A DNA stretch of 64,000 nt from Cenococcum geophilum 1.58 (lineage: Eukaryota > Ascomycota > Dothideomycetes > Gloniales > Gloniaceae): assembly GCA_001692895.1 (NCBI GenBank), contig KV748217.1:682001-746000 (forward strand). The letters are read 5' to 3'. Under the pieces are notes generated by a model that worked only from the letters and a program-made list of their open reading frames with translations, did not search any database and had not been told where the DNA came from. The translations under genes and the position numbers were made by a program. Shown here one piece after another: positions 13,710 to 24,303 of this stretch (positions are counted from its first letter, which is position 1; each line of letters opens with the position of its first letter).

Positions 13710-15534
13710 ACTAAGTAAATATATAGGCCACCCCGCTAAGTATTAAGGTTAAATAATATAAATTGCTCTATAATAAACGCCTATATATAGTGTATATAGC
13801 TACTAGCTAGTTGCCTAGCGTCTAGGGCACGTACGAGCCGTATGCTTTAGTAAATAGCATATACTGCACTTGCGTGGTATACACTGCGGTCGCTCGCTCA
13901 CTATATCTGCTGCCCCCTCTACTACTATATTCTGTGCAGCTAGTATATAAGATACCCCTTCTGCCCCTAATAGAACACCCCCCCTAGCTATATACTTGCG
14001 CTTAGTTACCCTCTTTCTTTTCTAGTGTTAATTCTCTGCTTATAGCTTCTTATTTTTGCTAGCAAGTAATATAGCGCTAGATATTGCTATTTTGCACCCC
14101 TTAACTAGCTGGCTAAGGGCTTATTCTATTAGACTTAGTGGGCTATATATGCGCTACTTAAGATAACATTTTAGCAGAGCTGTTTACTGCTATAGCTTAG
14201 TAATATTATATAGTGTTTCAGCTACCTAAGATACATTTAATTGTGGAGAGCGCTAGGGTAATAGTGTTTAATATTTAGCGTGCAGTAGTTCTAGTACGCG
14301 ATTAGGGCTATACGGAACTAGCCTAGTAGCTGCAAATCCTGCCTATATATTGTTCCAATATAGTGCTAGCTACCTAGCCTTCATATATAGTAGCAGGAAT
14401 TCGTGCTTATTAATATGGTTAACGCCGCGGTATATAATCTATTTAACGCTACGCCTGTACACCTACTTAAGCATTAAAAAACAGCCTATATCTAGTAACT
14501 GTAGTAGATATAATAAGTACGCTAGTATATAGATAATAATAATCTGGTAATCTAGGCAGAACTAATTAAATGTAGGGTTTATATGGCTGCTATGGCCATC
14601 TAGCACTAGTAGCTAATGCGTACTAATAGTATAATCCTTTATATGCTTATAAAATAGTTTTAGCTAAATTAGGCTAATCTTATTTATTGTCTAGCCATTC
14701 TTACTAATACTAATTAACTAGTTATGTGGAATAATATTATACTAAGCAGCTTAGTATATTATAACCTTAAAAATAATAAGTGGTGGAATTGCCTGCCCTA
14801 TCGCACTAATGCACTTAATAATTATAACCTATTCGCGATTTCCTAGTTATACAGTTCTAGGCTGGCTAGCGCAATCTATTCCTATAATAACTTGTGTAGT
14901 TATAATAATACCTATCTAGAAGCTGGTTTTATTAAAATTCTAGGTATCCTTATCTAGAATTCTATATTATATCTTTATATTCTATACGCGTTTAAACTAG
15001 GCCTAAATTGGTATAGGATCTTATATTTAGTACGCCAATAGTTATATTTTCTATTAAATTTAGCCTATGGGTCGTTATGGCGCCTTACGAAGTTATATAC
15101 CCATTTCTTACCGATAGGTTATATAGTAGTAGGCCCGGTGCGCTGCGTAGCTAGTAAACTAGCCATCTACCGTATAATCGCGATCCTAGGTAGCATACCG
15201 CGTTAATCCATTAATAGAATCCACTGCTTAAGGCTTTCTTCTTATGCAGCTGTTAGACGGCGATTTAATGTAATAGAACCGCGTTTTGGCTAGATGCCCT
15301 TAACGCGTCGCTGTGCTGTCGTTCTAGCTACATCGTGTGTGCTAGTGGCCCTCCAAAAACTTGGAAATTGGCCCTGCTTATAGGCATTAATAGATAGAAG
15401 AAGTCTGCCCTCTTGAAATTGAGGGTTCTGTTGTTGTGGTGTAGCCATTAAGGTTGTAGTTATAAAGTGCGACGCGTGTTTCGTATACTTAGTGGGGTGG
15501 CCCACATATATACGTGGCCCACATGCTTACTGAG
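13710..15534 (-). mobile_element. pogo/Fot1-type element A
   Basis: This DNA transposon of the Tc1-mariner superfamily, pogo/Fot1 branch, is flanked by TA at 13708-13709 and 15535-15536. The ends are imperfect inverted repeats: the left runs ACTAAGTAAATATATAGGCC, and the right reads inwards as CTCAGTAAGCATGTGGGCCA and carries an extra partial copy of its GTGGCCCAC motif. It holds one transposase relic on the minus strand. The right TA is shared with element B. The family is sure; the exact left end is less so. Confidence 0.75.
13815..15448 (-). pseudogene. pogo/Fot1-type transposase A relic
   Basis: The gene starts at ATG 15448 on the minus strand (MATPQQQNPQ), before a CENP-B/Psq-type helix-turn-helix. 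The first 53 codons are undamaged, then a TAG replaces a Gln codon. A DDE domain follows with at least one frameshift near 15000. Near 14500 comes the hallmark of the fungal pogo branch, an LLDIGCF-LK-YRR-V block followed by HINKHEFL. The C-terminus (13830-13870) keeps an intact CX2CX4HX4C zinc knuckle, C-SI-C-YLLK-H-TART-C. The stop is TAG at 13815-13817. The length, about 545 codons, fits Fot1 relatives. The enzyme would cut and paste the element at TA sites. Confidence 0.85.
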
Positions 15535-15536
15535 TA

Positions 15537-17347
15537 ACGTCTTAGCCACCCAGTCGAGCCAGCCACCCGGTCGAGCCACCCCTGGAGCAGAGCTCTCGTA
15601 TACACGGACTCTCACCCAAATTTGTCAAATATATTGATATTATACAAAAAGATCGTCCTGCATTGGTAGTTCCTTCCACACCTTCTTCGCGAAGCCTATA
15701 ACACCTCGTAGAGCCATACGGCGTTCCTTTTAAGCGGCCTCTACCTGCTCCTTTTGCTCCCGCTCTTGGTTCTTTTATAGAGCCTCCCTTACTGATAGAA
15801 CTCGTGCCTTACTATATAACGTCTTGCCCTATTCTCTACGTTGCCTTTTCTGCTTCTTAATAAGCTCTATATTTATACGCTAAAGCACAGTTTTATTAGC
15901 AAGAGTTCTTAAGGCAATTTACTATAGATTAAGCAAAGCTTTAAAACGTAAGGGTGTAGCACCTTATATAACCGAATTAATAACTTCATTGATTTTTTCT
16001 CCAACGGAAGGCGATATAGGAATATTAATTTAAACACTATCCTTATTTATAAGGCTTACAAATAAAGGAGTCTCTAGTTAAATCTTTAATAGAACGGTAG
16101 AAGGATTATAAGGAATAAGGCCTATTGCCCGCTATACACTTGCTATATTAGTTAACGATATAGCTTAACTATATGCAGCTTAGTAGATCTCTAAGAACTC
16201 TTACTTTATAATAGCCAAGGCTCTATATAGCGCAGTATCATTAAGGCGCTTCTTATAAGCTCGTAAGAGAGGGCTAAATATACTAATATCCAAAGGCTAT
16301 AGTATATGCGTTAAATAAGGAGGAAGGTAGAGAGGCACAATCTTATAAGCCTTACAATATTTAACAAATTATATTAAGACGTGGCTCTCGTGGCCATTAA
16401 GAATTAATAAGCAATAGATTCCTTAGAGTTATAGCTTAGTATATAAGTTAAAGTAATTTAACTAGTTAAGAGCTATATCCGAATTAGTCCAGCCTAAATC
16501 GCTCACTTAAATTACCGTCTTAAAATTAAGACATGCGGTTATCTAAGCTCGTTATACTTGCTTACCCTTAAAGATAATATAAGGAGGTAATTAATATCGA
16601 CCTCTTAATATACATTTAATTAAGGACACCCACTCGTGATTGCCTGGCTCTATAGTAAAGGCTTAGGCCTACAATTAAGGAACTAACACCTTAACCTTAT
16701 CGCCAACTCCTAAGGCAGTTCCTTTCTTATCTATATTATATTAATCTTCTATAAAGACTCCATACTTTGCAACCATAGCTATATATAAATTAAACCATTC
16801 TTAAACAGTTTTAGGATCCTTAGCGTCCTTTCTTTTTTAATTAAGGCCTTTAATAAATCTAGCTTTAAGTTCCAGGTGGCGATAAAGGAAGTTCTTATAC
16901 TAATATTAGCCAAGCTCAGTAGGACTCCCTCTTAATTTAAGAATATCTTTAGCTATAGACTCAAGGTGTTATACTCTTAGTAGCCACCCCCAGCTTGCTA
17001 TTATATTAATCCATTTAATTAAAGAGTCCTCCTTAATAACTAAGAGCTTTTGCTGAGCTTGCGAAAACTATTAACTTAATTAACGCCCGTTCTAACGGTG
17101 GTTAAGAGTTAATCGCGGTAGGCCAAAAGTTTGGGCAATTTGACGAATAGATTGGTCGGGGTTGGCTTGTAGATGCGAAATCGCAAGTGCCATTCGAGCG
17201 TCTTAATCAAGATCAAGCGATTCGGTGGCCGTTGAGCCCATGGTTGTGGTGTAGGAAAAGGTAGTATACATCGAAAAGGAGGTGATTTGAATCGCGATCG
17301 ACAGGTGGCTCGACCGGGTGGCTGGCTCGACTGGGTGGCTAAGACGT
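15537..17347 (-). mobile_element. pogo/Fot1-type element B with perfect TIRs
   Basis: This 1811-bp element has 44-bp perfect terminal inverted repeats at 15537-15580 and 17304-17347 (beginning ACGTCTTAGCCACCCAGTCG) and TA on both sides (15535-15536, 17348-17349). The TIR contains direct GTCGAGCCA motifs that may be transposase binding sites. It inserted into the TA that borders element A, so the two transposons abut. The termini have escaped RIP while the interior has not. Confidence 0.93.
15640..17241 (-). pseudogene. pogo/Fot1-type transposase B relic
   Basis: The start is ATG 17241 on the minus strand (MGSTATESLDLD), and the frame runs about 534 codons to TAA at 15640-15642, the usual Fot1 size. 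An N-terminal helix-turn-helix reads QANPDQSIRQIAQTFGLPRL. The first catalytic Asp is kept in YNIDKKGTALG near 16740 (normally NMDEKG). The second catalytic region near 16420 reads LNGHESH, where the family has LDGH, so that Asp is lost by G->A. The tail is basic and coiled, ending KVWKELPMQDDLFV. TAA and TAG replace Gln or Trp codons in many places, so it is dead. No frameshift was needed to follow the reading frame. Confidence 0.88.
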
Positions 17348-18071
17348 TACGTTACAAATGTAACGTAGCTGACCGGGAAGCGAGCCACCCCACGTAGCGA
17401 GCCACATACAAGTGATATTTGATTAATTTATAATAAAATCAACAACAAGCTTATATATATTTCAAATAGGCCAAATTAAAGCTTTTATATTACTATTTGG
17501 ATTATAATATTGCTTGAATTAATTTAACTACGTTATGGTGGTGATATAGACTCGCGCGCCGACCAATTGCACAGGCGACTACTATATTCCTACGACGTCC
17601 CTTTCCGGATCAACGACCCGTTAATCTACTTATTTATAGGCTGCGAATTGCACCTAAATACCTATATGGAGCCTTCCGAAAGCTAGGATATAGAGAATTA
17701 AATACACCTACTAGTTTACGCACTTTAAAGACACTAACGACTCTACTGGAGCTTAATGTTGCTATATTAAGTAGAGCCGTTCTAAGCCCTAGTAAGTATA
17801 ATTAGAATTAGGCTCACCTCTCTTATATAAGAGTTTTTAAAACAGTAGTAGGATTATAGAGTAGAAGGCCTATAGCTTTCTAGGCGCTGCAAATTGTATT
17901 AGAGGTAAATGCCTATATACGCCTTTGGGTAGAGCTTTAAAAAATATTCCTTATTAACGCCTAAGTAGCTATATCGATAGAAGTCATCTACTTACTTCCT
18001 ATAGTAGTAAGATAGTGGCCCAAAATAACCTATATCTAGTGATTAAAGCCTATAAGTCGAATAAGGTAGTA
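17348..18071 (+). other. unassigned host of the third pogo element, left part
   Basis: After the TA bordering element B, a sequence resembling a third pogo-type terminus starts near 17363 (ACGTAGCTGACCGGGAAG, then two GCGAGCCAC motifs); I found no matching right end. From about 17560 to 18071 the plus strand has a fairly open frame with only TAA or TAG interruptions (it begins RRPFPDQRPVN). It appears to resume after the inserted element at 20126. I do not recognise the protein. Confidence 0.35.
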
Positions 18072-20123
18072 CAGTAAAAACTCTTTAGTACGATATTTGG
18101 TTATAACAATATACTCTATATTATAATCTACACCCCTTAATTAAATTTTTTTTGGTGTAATATTACGATATACTAACTATTAACAATATCGTTAAGTTTT
18201 CTCTACTAAAATTAGTATAGCTAGTATTTTATAGAGCTGATCTAGTGTTTCCTCACCGCTAGTTTAGCTATTAATACTTACACATAATAATTAAATTCCA
18301 TTAAAATAGCCTTTAAATTCTACTCTCTATATTTAATTTTACCTCTTTAATATAGCAAGAAGCTGAAATCCTAAAAGGCGTTGTCGCCACGGTATTTCTA
18401 ACTATAAGCGCTAAAAGATCCATAGCCACTAATGCAAGCACCCTAACCTTATATAAAAACACCTTATAATTTATGCCACCGACACCTTCCGCCATACGTT
18501 TAATTAATCTTTAATATCTGAAATACTTAGCGATAAGTTTAGCTACCTAGATTTAATTAGAATTTATTACAAGTAAGGTATATATAAGCGCAGAAGAAAC
18601 GCTAAGCAGCCTCTCTTAAAGGAGGCTCTTTTTAAGTAGCACTAACGCCTATAAAACTCACGCATTCCTATTATAGGCGATCTTATTTGTGCTGCCGCAA
18701 CTTAATTATAGAATTATATACCTATATTAGCAGAGCTACTAGAGCCTAAGTAGTTAATTAGCTGGTTAAAAGGCTTTAAATCTCGCAACGGAATCTATAA
18801 GAGAAAGTAGTATAGCGAGACTGCGTTAGTCAATATAGAAGGCGCCAAAGATCGCATAATAGAGCTTTATGCAGTCATCACGCCTTATCCTTTAAAGGAT
18901 ATTTATAATATGGATAAGACTAGGCTATTTTGGAAGGCTATACTAGATACTACACTAGCTATTAAGTTGTAATTAAAAACTAAGAAGTAAAAGGTAAAAC
19001 TCTCTTTTACTAACTACTCTAATATAGATGGCTCTAATAAGATCCCTCTCTGGATTATTAGTACATTAATATAGCTATATTGCTTTACCTAAGCTCGAAT
19101 TAATATTAACTTATTAAATATATATTGGAGGTATAATATGAAGGCCTAAATAACAACCGTAATTATACTTAAGTGGCTTACTTAGTTTAATAAGAGGATG
19201 TAAAATAGGAAGGTTCTTCTATTAATTAACGGCTTTAGCGCTTACTAAGTAGCTGTTTAAATAGCTCTTAAAAACAAATCTTTAAAGAATATAAGAGTTA
19301 AGTTCCTTCCTCCTAATTATATATTTATTTACTAGCCACTTAATTAAGGAATAATTATAAACTTTAAAGCTCTCTACCGACGATATTGGCTATAGTTTAT
19401 AGTAAAACACTTGCTAGAGAACTGGGATCCAATTAAGCAGATATACGTCCTTTGGGCGATTTAATAGGCAATTGCTGCTTAGAAGGAGGTGACACTATAG
19501 GCAATTAAGAGTTGCTTTATTAAATCTACCTTATTTAGTATAAGAGAGGGCCTATAGAGTCGCCCTTATAATTATATTAATCCTCCCGTTCTAGATAAGA
19601 TATAATAAATAGCAGAACAGTTACGTATGGCAGGAAGAGTTTGTAACGTTATAAATATTCGCAATTTTATTAAGCTTTTAGGTAAGGAGGTAGAGGGTTT
19701 AACTAAAGATCTTATTAAGTACGTAGTAGAGCTCTATATAGGGCCAAATAGAGATGCAAAGACAGATAAGGATAACTTTATATAACCTCAAATTAAGGTT
19801 AATAAGGCCTTGCAAGCCTTATAAAAGCTTTATCCCTATAAGGAATAACAGGAAGACAGTAATAGAGACTTAATTACAGCTTTTATAAGGCACGATTGTC
19901 AAATATAAGGGCGATGAATTCGCAACACTAAGCAAAACTTAATTACGACTTATTTTAGTATAGCTAATTAATTAATTTTAACGTCGCGCATATAAATACA
20001 AGATATTATTACATGATTTTAACCTTTGGTATAATTAATATACAAATATTAAATATAATAATACCCTTGTTATAACAATACGCTCGGCCGTATAAACTGT
20101 ATCGTACTAAAGAGTTTTTACTA
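18072..20123 (+). mobile_element. pogo-type (Flipper/Tan1-like) element
   Basis: This 2052-bp element is flanked by TA at 18070-18071 and 20124-20125. Its inverted termini share CAGTAAAAACTCTTTAGTAC; the right one has lost the terminal G to A. Inside is one plus-strand transposase relic. It is inserted in an unidentified sequence whose plus-strand frame appears to be continuous on both sides. The termini are of the CAGT..ACTG kind usual for pogo elements. Confidence 0.88.
18480..19965 (+). pseudogene. pogo-type DDE transposase relic
   Basis: The plus strand reads as a DDE_1 transposase. A CENP-B-like block comes first (SWLKGFKSRNGIYKRK near 18760). Next is the first catalytic Asp in YNMDKTRLFWKA near 18905 (normally NMDETGLFW), a SNIDGSNKIPLWI block, and the second catalytic region LLINGFSA near 19215, where the family has a DG pair, so that Asp is now Asn. 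Then PPNYIFIYQPLNQGI near 19315 and a C-terminal tail follow. The stops are TAA and TAG at Gln or Trp codons. The N-terminal start is not clear: ATG codons are rare because ATG has become ATA. An inverse-strand ORF at 18313-18495 is a shadow. Confidence 0.83.
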
Positions 20124-21139
20124 TAGGGCTATTAGGACAATCTTGCGTACAAGTATATACTAAACAAATTGCTAAGTAAGGTGGCTTAAATAGTTATCTA
20201 TTAAAAGCAGGTGATATTACTATATTCTACCGTCGGAATCTTTTATAGGGTGTTTTATATACTTATTATAATGTTTAATATAATATAGGCCTAAAGAGTT
20301 CTCTATCTACCTACTAGAGGAGGCGTATATATATCCGTAAAGGCCCTTATTTTACTTACTAATTTAATACTATTCTTCTAGATAGGTTTGCGCCTTCTAA
20401 ATTAAGAAGGTAGGTAGTAGAGAGCCGTTAATATAAATCGTCTTAATAATATATACTGACTTACGAGAGCCTAGCTATATAACTGTTTATTTTTTAACCT
20501 CTCCCTATATATCTTACCTAATATAATTACCTAGGCTACCGCTGCAAGGCCTAGCATTACCCCCTTCTCGTTAAAGTTGCTAATAAATTTTAAATGCTTA
20601 ACTTAATACCGCTTATAAACGGTATAAAAGAAAGTAAACCAATTACGTATAACAACTGGATTGTTATTCTAAGCTCTCTAGCAGTCGAGCTGACGACTTA
20701 ATATAGTACTGAGACCGTGGCGTTGAACGAATCTTTGCCCCTAATACTTGTCTACGGTTTAGCCTTTTCCTAAAAGGGAATAAGCTATTTTTAAGAGTAT
20801 ATTAACCTTTAACAAAAGGCCGTAGGATTAATATTTGTAGATCTATTTAATAATTTACTATTCTTATAAAGGATGCAATAAACCTAGGTAAGCTTTATAT
20901 CGTGGGAGATAGCTAGCAAGACGATATCTATTACATATCTGGGGGCTGATTTGGCGCGGTTACGACCCGGGTTAATACGAGGTTAGGGCCACCCCTGCTA
21001 ATAACGTCCCCGAACCCCGCACGAGGTCGCGCAGCGACCGCCCCCAAGTACTTTCGCACGCGATTTTGGGCGAAAAGGTACATAATTTGTGTTAGATCAG
21101 TACTTCTGGACAGTCGCGTAATATTACTCTAAATTTATA
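20124..21139. other. unassigned stretch, right of the third pogo element
   Basis: 20126-20400 continues the plus-strand open-ish frame interrupted by the transposon; I do not recognise it. 20400-20930 is AT-rich with no coding signal that I can defend. 20940-21100 is GC-rich and not RIP-like (GGTTACGACCCGGG, then CCCGCACGAGGTCGCGCAGC), and could be a surviving promoter or an edge of unmutated unique DNA. No motif identifies it. Confidence 0.3.
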
Positions 21140-21232
21140 ACACCTAAACGGGCTCTATTTCTATATTAAGGCTATAGTGCAGCCCTATATTAAGACGTTT
21201 TAGTTACTATAGTATAGTCCTATATTAGAACC
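21140..21232 (+). repeat. 35-bp tandem repeat, left block
   Basis: Degenerate copies of a roughly 35-bp unit (TATATTAAGACGTTTTAGTT followed by ACTATAGTATAGTCC) are visible here. The same unit in the same orientation recurs at 23144-23228, directly right of the inverted-repeat element. The two blocks look like one tandem array split by an insertion. Confidence 0.65.
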
Positions 21233-21353
21233 GTCAGGAAAACGGGAGAGTGGTAGGGGCTAGCTAGGGGCTGGCCCGGGGCTGGCCTGGGGTCATTTTA
21301 GCTGGATCCGCTGATCTGCTCATGTACACTTCTTTACGCTAGCCCTGGGCCCC

Positions 21354-21420
21354 ATTAGCAACATTAGCAACATTAGCAATATTAGCAATATTAGCAATAT
21401 TAGTAATATTAATAATATTA
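21354..21420 (+). repeat. 9-bp microsatellite (ATTAGCAAY)n
   Basis: About seven copies of ATTAGCAAC/T lie in a row, degrading rightwards to ATTAGTAAT and ATTAATAAT. The gradient follows G->A and C->T changes. Confidence 0.9.
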
Positions 21421-21647
21421 ATTTTAAAAATTATAATATATCTTTTTACTATAGTAGTTATAATATTTTCTATAACTGCAATATTTATATGGGAATAATA
21501 ATAGGTTTTAAATTTTTAAATTTGGTTATTAAGCAATTAATTAAAATAAGTGGGAAGCCTCTTGCAGAGGCTCCAAATCGTTAATTGGCGATATTCCTGA
21601 CGATCTACCGGCCGTGTACTGACTTCCTAACTAGGCCTAGCACCCGC

Positions 21648-21795
21648 CTACCCGCCTGCCTGCCTACCTACCTGCTTACCTACTTGCCTGCCTACTTACC
21701 TGCCTACCTACCTACCTACCTGCCTACCTGCCTGCCTATACCTACCTATCTGTGCCTACCTGTGTATGCCTACCTGTCTGTGCCTACCGTCTATA
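21648..21795 (+). repeat. CCTA/CCTG low-complexity tract
   Basis: Tetranucleotide-like runs of CTAC, CTGC and CTTG form a pyrimidine-rich tract. An 84-codon open frame across it (21585-21839) would encode Leu-Pro-Thr-Tyr repeats; it is a by-product of the repeat and not a credible gene. Confidence 0.85.
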
Positions 21796-21904
21796 TCTGT
21801 CTATGGTATCTAATTCAATTTGATTCGGTAGCGGGCTGATATTGAGGCTCTGCTTCGATTCGATCGATCGATTAAGTCGTTCGTGGTGTTGCTGACTGGT
21901 TGTT

Positions 21905-22650
21905 CGAACGATCGTCGTCTAGTTCTGGCGACGGTCGTCTGGTCCTGATGACGGTCGTCCTGATGACAGTCGTCTGGTTCTGGCGACGGTTGTCTAGTTC
22001 TAGCGACGGTCGTCTGGTTCTGGCGACGGTCGTCTGGTCCTGATGACGGTCGTCCTGATGACGGTCGTCTAGTTCTGGCGACGGTCGTCTGGTCCTGATG
22101 ACGGTCGTCCTGATGACAGTCGTCTGGTTCTGACGACAGTCGTCTGGTTCTGACGACGGTCGTCTAGTTCTGGCGACGGTCGTCTGGTCCTGATGACGGT
22201 CGTCCTGATAACAGTCGTCTAGTTCTGGCGACGGTCGTCTGGTCCTAATAACGGTCGTCCTAATAACAGTCGTCTAGTTCTAACGACAGTCGTCTAGTTC
22301 TAACGACAGTCGTCTAGTTCTAACGACAGTCGTCTAGTTCTAGCGACGGTCGTCTGGTTCTGGCGACAGTCGTCTAGTCCTAATAACGGTCGTCCTAATG
22401 ACAGTCATCTAGTTCTGGCGACGGTCGTCTAGTTCTAGCGACGGTCGTCTAGTCCTAATAACGGTCGTCCTAATGACAGTCGTCTAGTTCTGGCGACGGT
22501 CGTCTGGTCCTGATGACGGTCGTCCTAATAACAGTCGTCTGGTTCTGACGACGGTTGTCTAGTTCTGGCGACGGTTGTCTGGTCCTAATGACGGTCGTCC
22601 TAATGACAGTTATCTAGTTCTGGCGACGGTCGTCTGGTTCTGGCCACAGT
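21905..22650 (+). repeat. minisatellite with 20+20+15-bp higher-order unit
   Basis: An array of about 745 bp is built from two related 20-bp units (CGACGGTCGTCTGGTTCTGG and a GGTCCTGAT variant) and a 15-bp unit (TGACGGTCGTCCTGA). They are ordered as a composite of about 55 bp repeated many times. The GACGGTCGTC core is itself nearly self-complementary. Many units differ only by G->A or C->T, so mild RIP has acted. No coding role is visible. Confidence 0.9.
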
Positions 22651-23585
22651 CATCTGCTAGCTGCCGTTGTAATGCCTCCCTAGGTAGAGAGGATGGAAGG
22701 AAGGGTAAAAAATAGGTGTATAAGGGGTATGCAAAGACACGTAGAGGCTGCCGGGAATAGAGTGGGGACCCAATAGCACTGTGGGCCGCTGTCAGGACGA
22801 TTAAGATAACTAGGAAAATCAAAGTCCTACTAGGAGCCCGCTAGGAAGCCTGCTAAGAGCCTACTAGGAGGCCTTTAGGATTTTAATACCCTAATAGCAA
22901 TAAACATAATAATAGTAATAATATTTATTTTATAGCCATAAGCTAGCATAATGCTAGCGTATAGCTCTAGGGCCTAGCTAATATGGTAGAAAGCTGGCGT
23001 AGAGCTCTAGGGGGTTAGCTAATATGGCGGAAAGCTAGCGTATAGCCCTAGGGGGTTAGCTAATATGGCGGAGAGCTAGCCCCGGGCCCCAAAAACACTT
23101 TTAGCGAAACTAAATTTCGTGCGCCACCCCCCATTTTCCTGACGACGTCTTAGTTAATATAGTATAGTCGTATACTAAGGCGTTTTAGTCACTATAATAC
23201 AGTTCTATATTAAGGCGTCTTAGTTACTATAGTAAAATAGATATTATCTACTACCTAAAAGGGAGCCTCCCCTATTTTAGATATTCTTATAAAGCCAATC
23301 TAAAGAACGCTAGCCTCGTAGCTATTATATCTAGTTAATAGCTTATCTTTTATCTCTTACTATCCCGTCTTTTACGCGCCATCTTATATCCTTAATTATT
23401 TTATAGCGACGGCTATAAAATATAGCCTTGCTATTAACCCGCTAGCATACCCCCTAGTAGTAGTTAAGAGCTTTAATTAACGGCCTACCTGCTAGCCCTA
23501 AAGTCTACTTAATCTAAAGTTAGAAGACTAAACTACCGCCTTAAAGTATTTTATATTTCCTTAGTAGTACCTATAGGTTAAAAAT
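22651..23585. other. gene-free stretch around the right end of the repeat element
   Basis: 22651-22870 is unmutated-looking unique sequence with GCCTGCTAAG/GCCTACTAGG near-repeats. 22960-23080 has three copies of a unit with CTCTAGGGGGTTAGCTAATA. 23144-23228 holds the right block of the 35-bp tandem repeat. 23230-23585 is AT-rich with no coding signal that I can defend. Confidence 0.4.
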
Positions 23586-23843
23586 AAGGGGTCGTTTGGT
23601 TGCACCTCCGTTTTAATATAGAGGCTCTATATTGTAACCGAAATGGAGCTTAAATATAAATATAAGGGTGTTGTTTAGTAAATATAACGACTTTTAAATA
23701 TAGAGCTCCTCCATATCGGTAAGCGTGGCAAATTTGCAAGCTATACTATATATAGTAGTTAAAATGAGGTTCTTGGCACTATTTTAATATATAGCCTTAA
23801 GCTCCTATTCTATATTCCATTTTAATATAGAGCCCTCGCATAC

Positions 23844-24028
23844 TGTTAGATAATCTATATTCTCTATAGCGTAGGACATGCATAAGTCACGTACACGGGT
23901 CGCGTATATTGTAAATATCTTCGTCTAAGCCTAGGGGCCCTAGGTTAAGTAACGATCAAGACAAGATCAAGATCATTAATTAATTAACCCATTTTATTAA
24001 TGAATAGCTATATATGAATTATCTGACA
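23844..24028 (+). repeat. copia 5' LTR
   Basis: This 185-bp LTR pairs with 29258-29442. Several TG and CA dinucleotides of the 3' copy appear here as TA. The left flank is CATAC. Confidence 0.95.
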
Positions 24029-24044
24029 GTTATAAGCCCGGTCC
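24029..24044 (+). promoter_or_regulatory. copia primer binding site, half-tRNA type
   Basis: Directly after the LTR lies GTTATAAGCCCGG. Allowing one G->A change it is complementary to an anticodon-arm segment CCGGGCTCATAAC, as in initiator methionine tRNA. Priming by an internally cleaved initiator tRNA is known for copia-type elements. The match is inferred from general knowledge of that tRNA and was not aligned to this species. Confidence 0.55.
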
Positions 24045-24303
24045 GCCGATATAAGAAGCTATTTAGCTATTACTTAATTATTTGAAGAAATTCTACCTTA
24101 TCGTCAGACTCTGACAATTTATCGTCACAAGACGACCCTGATCGAAATCCTACCTCAATTGTCATAGGACGAGATTCCACGAGATTCCACGAGACTCCAC
24201 CTTAATCGTCAAAGGACGATCCTGATGATGAGGACGATCCTGATGACAAGGACGATCCTAACAATAAAATACTATCTCAATTCCTCCTTTGCCTATCAGT
24301 TAA

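Larger units (their letters stand above)
21233..23143. mobile_element. candidate inverted-repeat element carrying tandem arrays
   Basis: The ends are short inverted repeats: GTCAGGAAAACGGG at 21233 and its near complement CCCATTTTCCTGAC ending at 23143. The interior is GC-richer than its surroundings and holds a 9-bp array, a CCTA/CCTG-rich tract, a large minisatellite and three copies of a roughly 50-bp GGGGGTTAGCTAATATGG unit (22960-23080). There is no transposase, so it would be non-autonomous. The exact ends and target duplication are uncertain, and a composite of simple repeats is an alternative. Confidence 0.5.

Noticed and set aside
21905-22650. CRISPR-like array
   Set aside because: There are no unique spacers; units are directly adjacent composite minisatellite repeats in a eukaryotic context.
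22610-22822. 70-codon minus-strand ORF with a signal-peptide-like N-terminus
   Set aside because: Its C-terminal part is encoded by the minisatellite and there is no cysteine pattern or homology to support a secreted protein.
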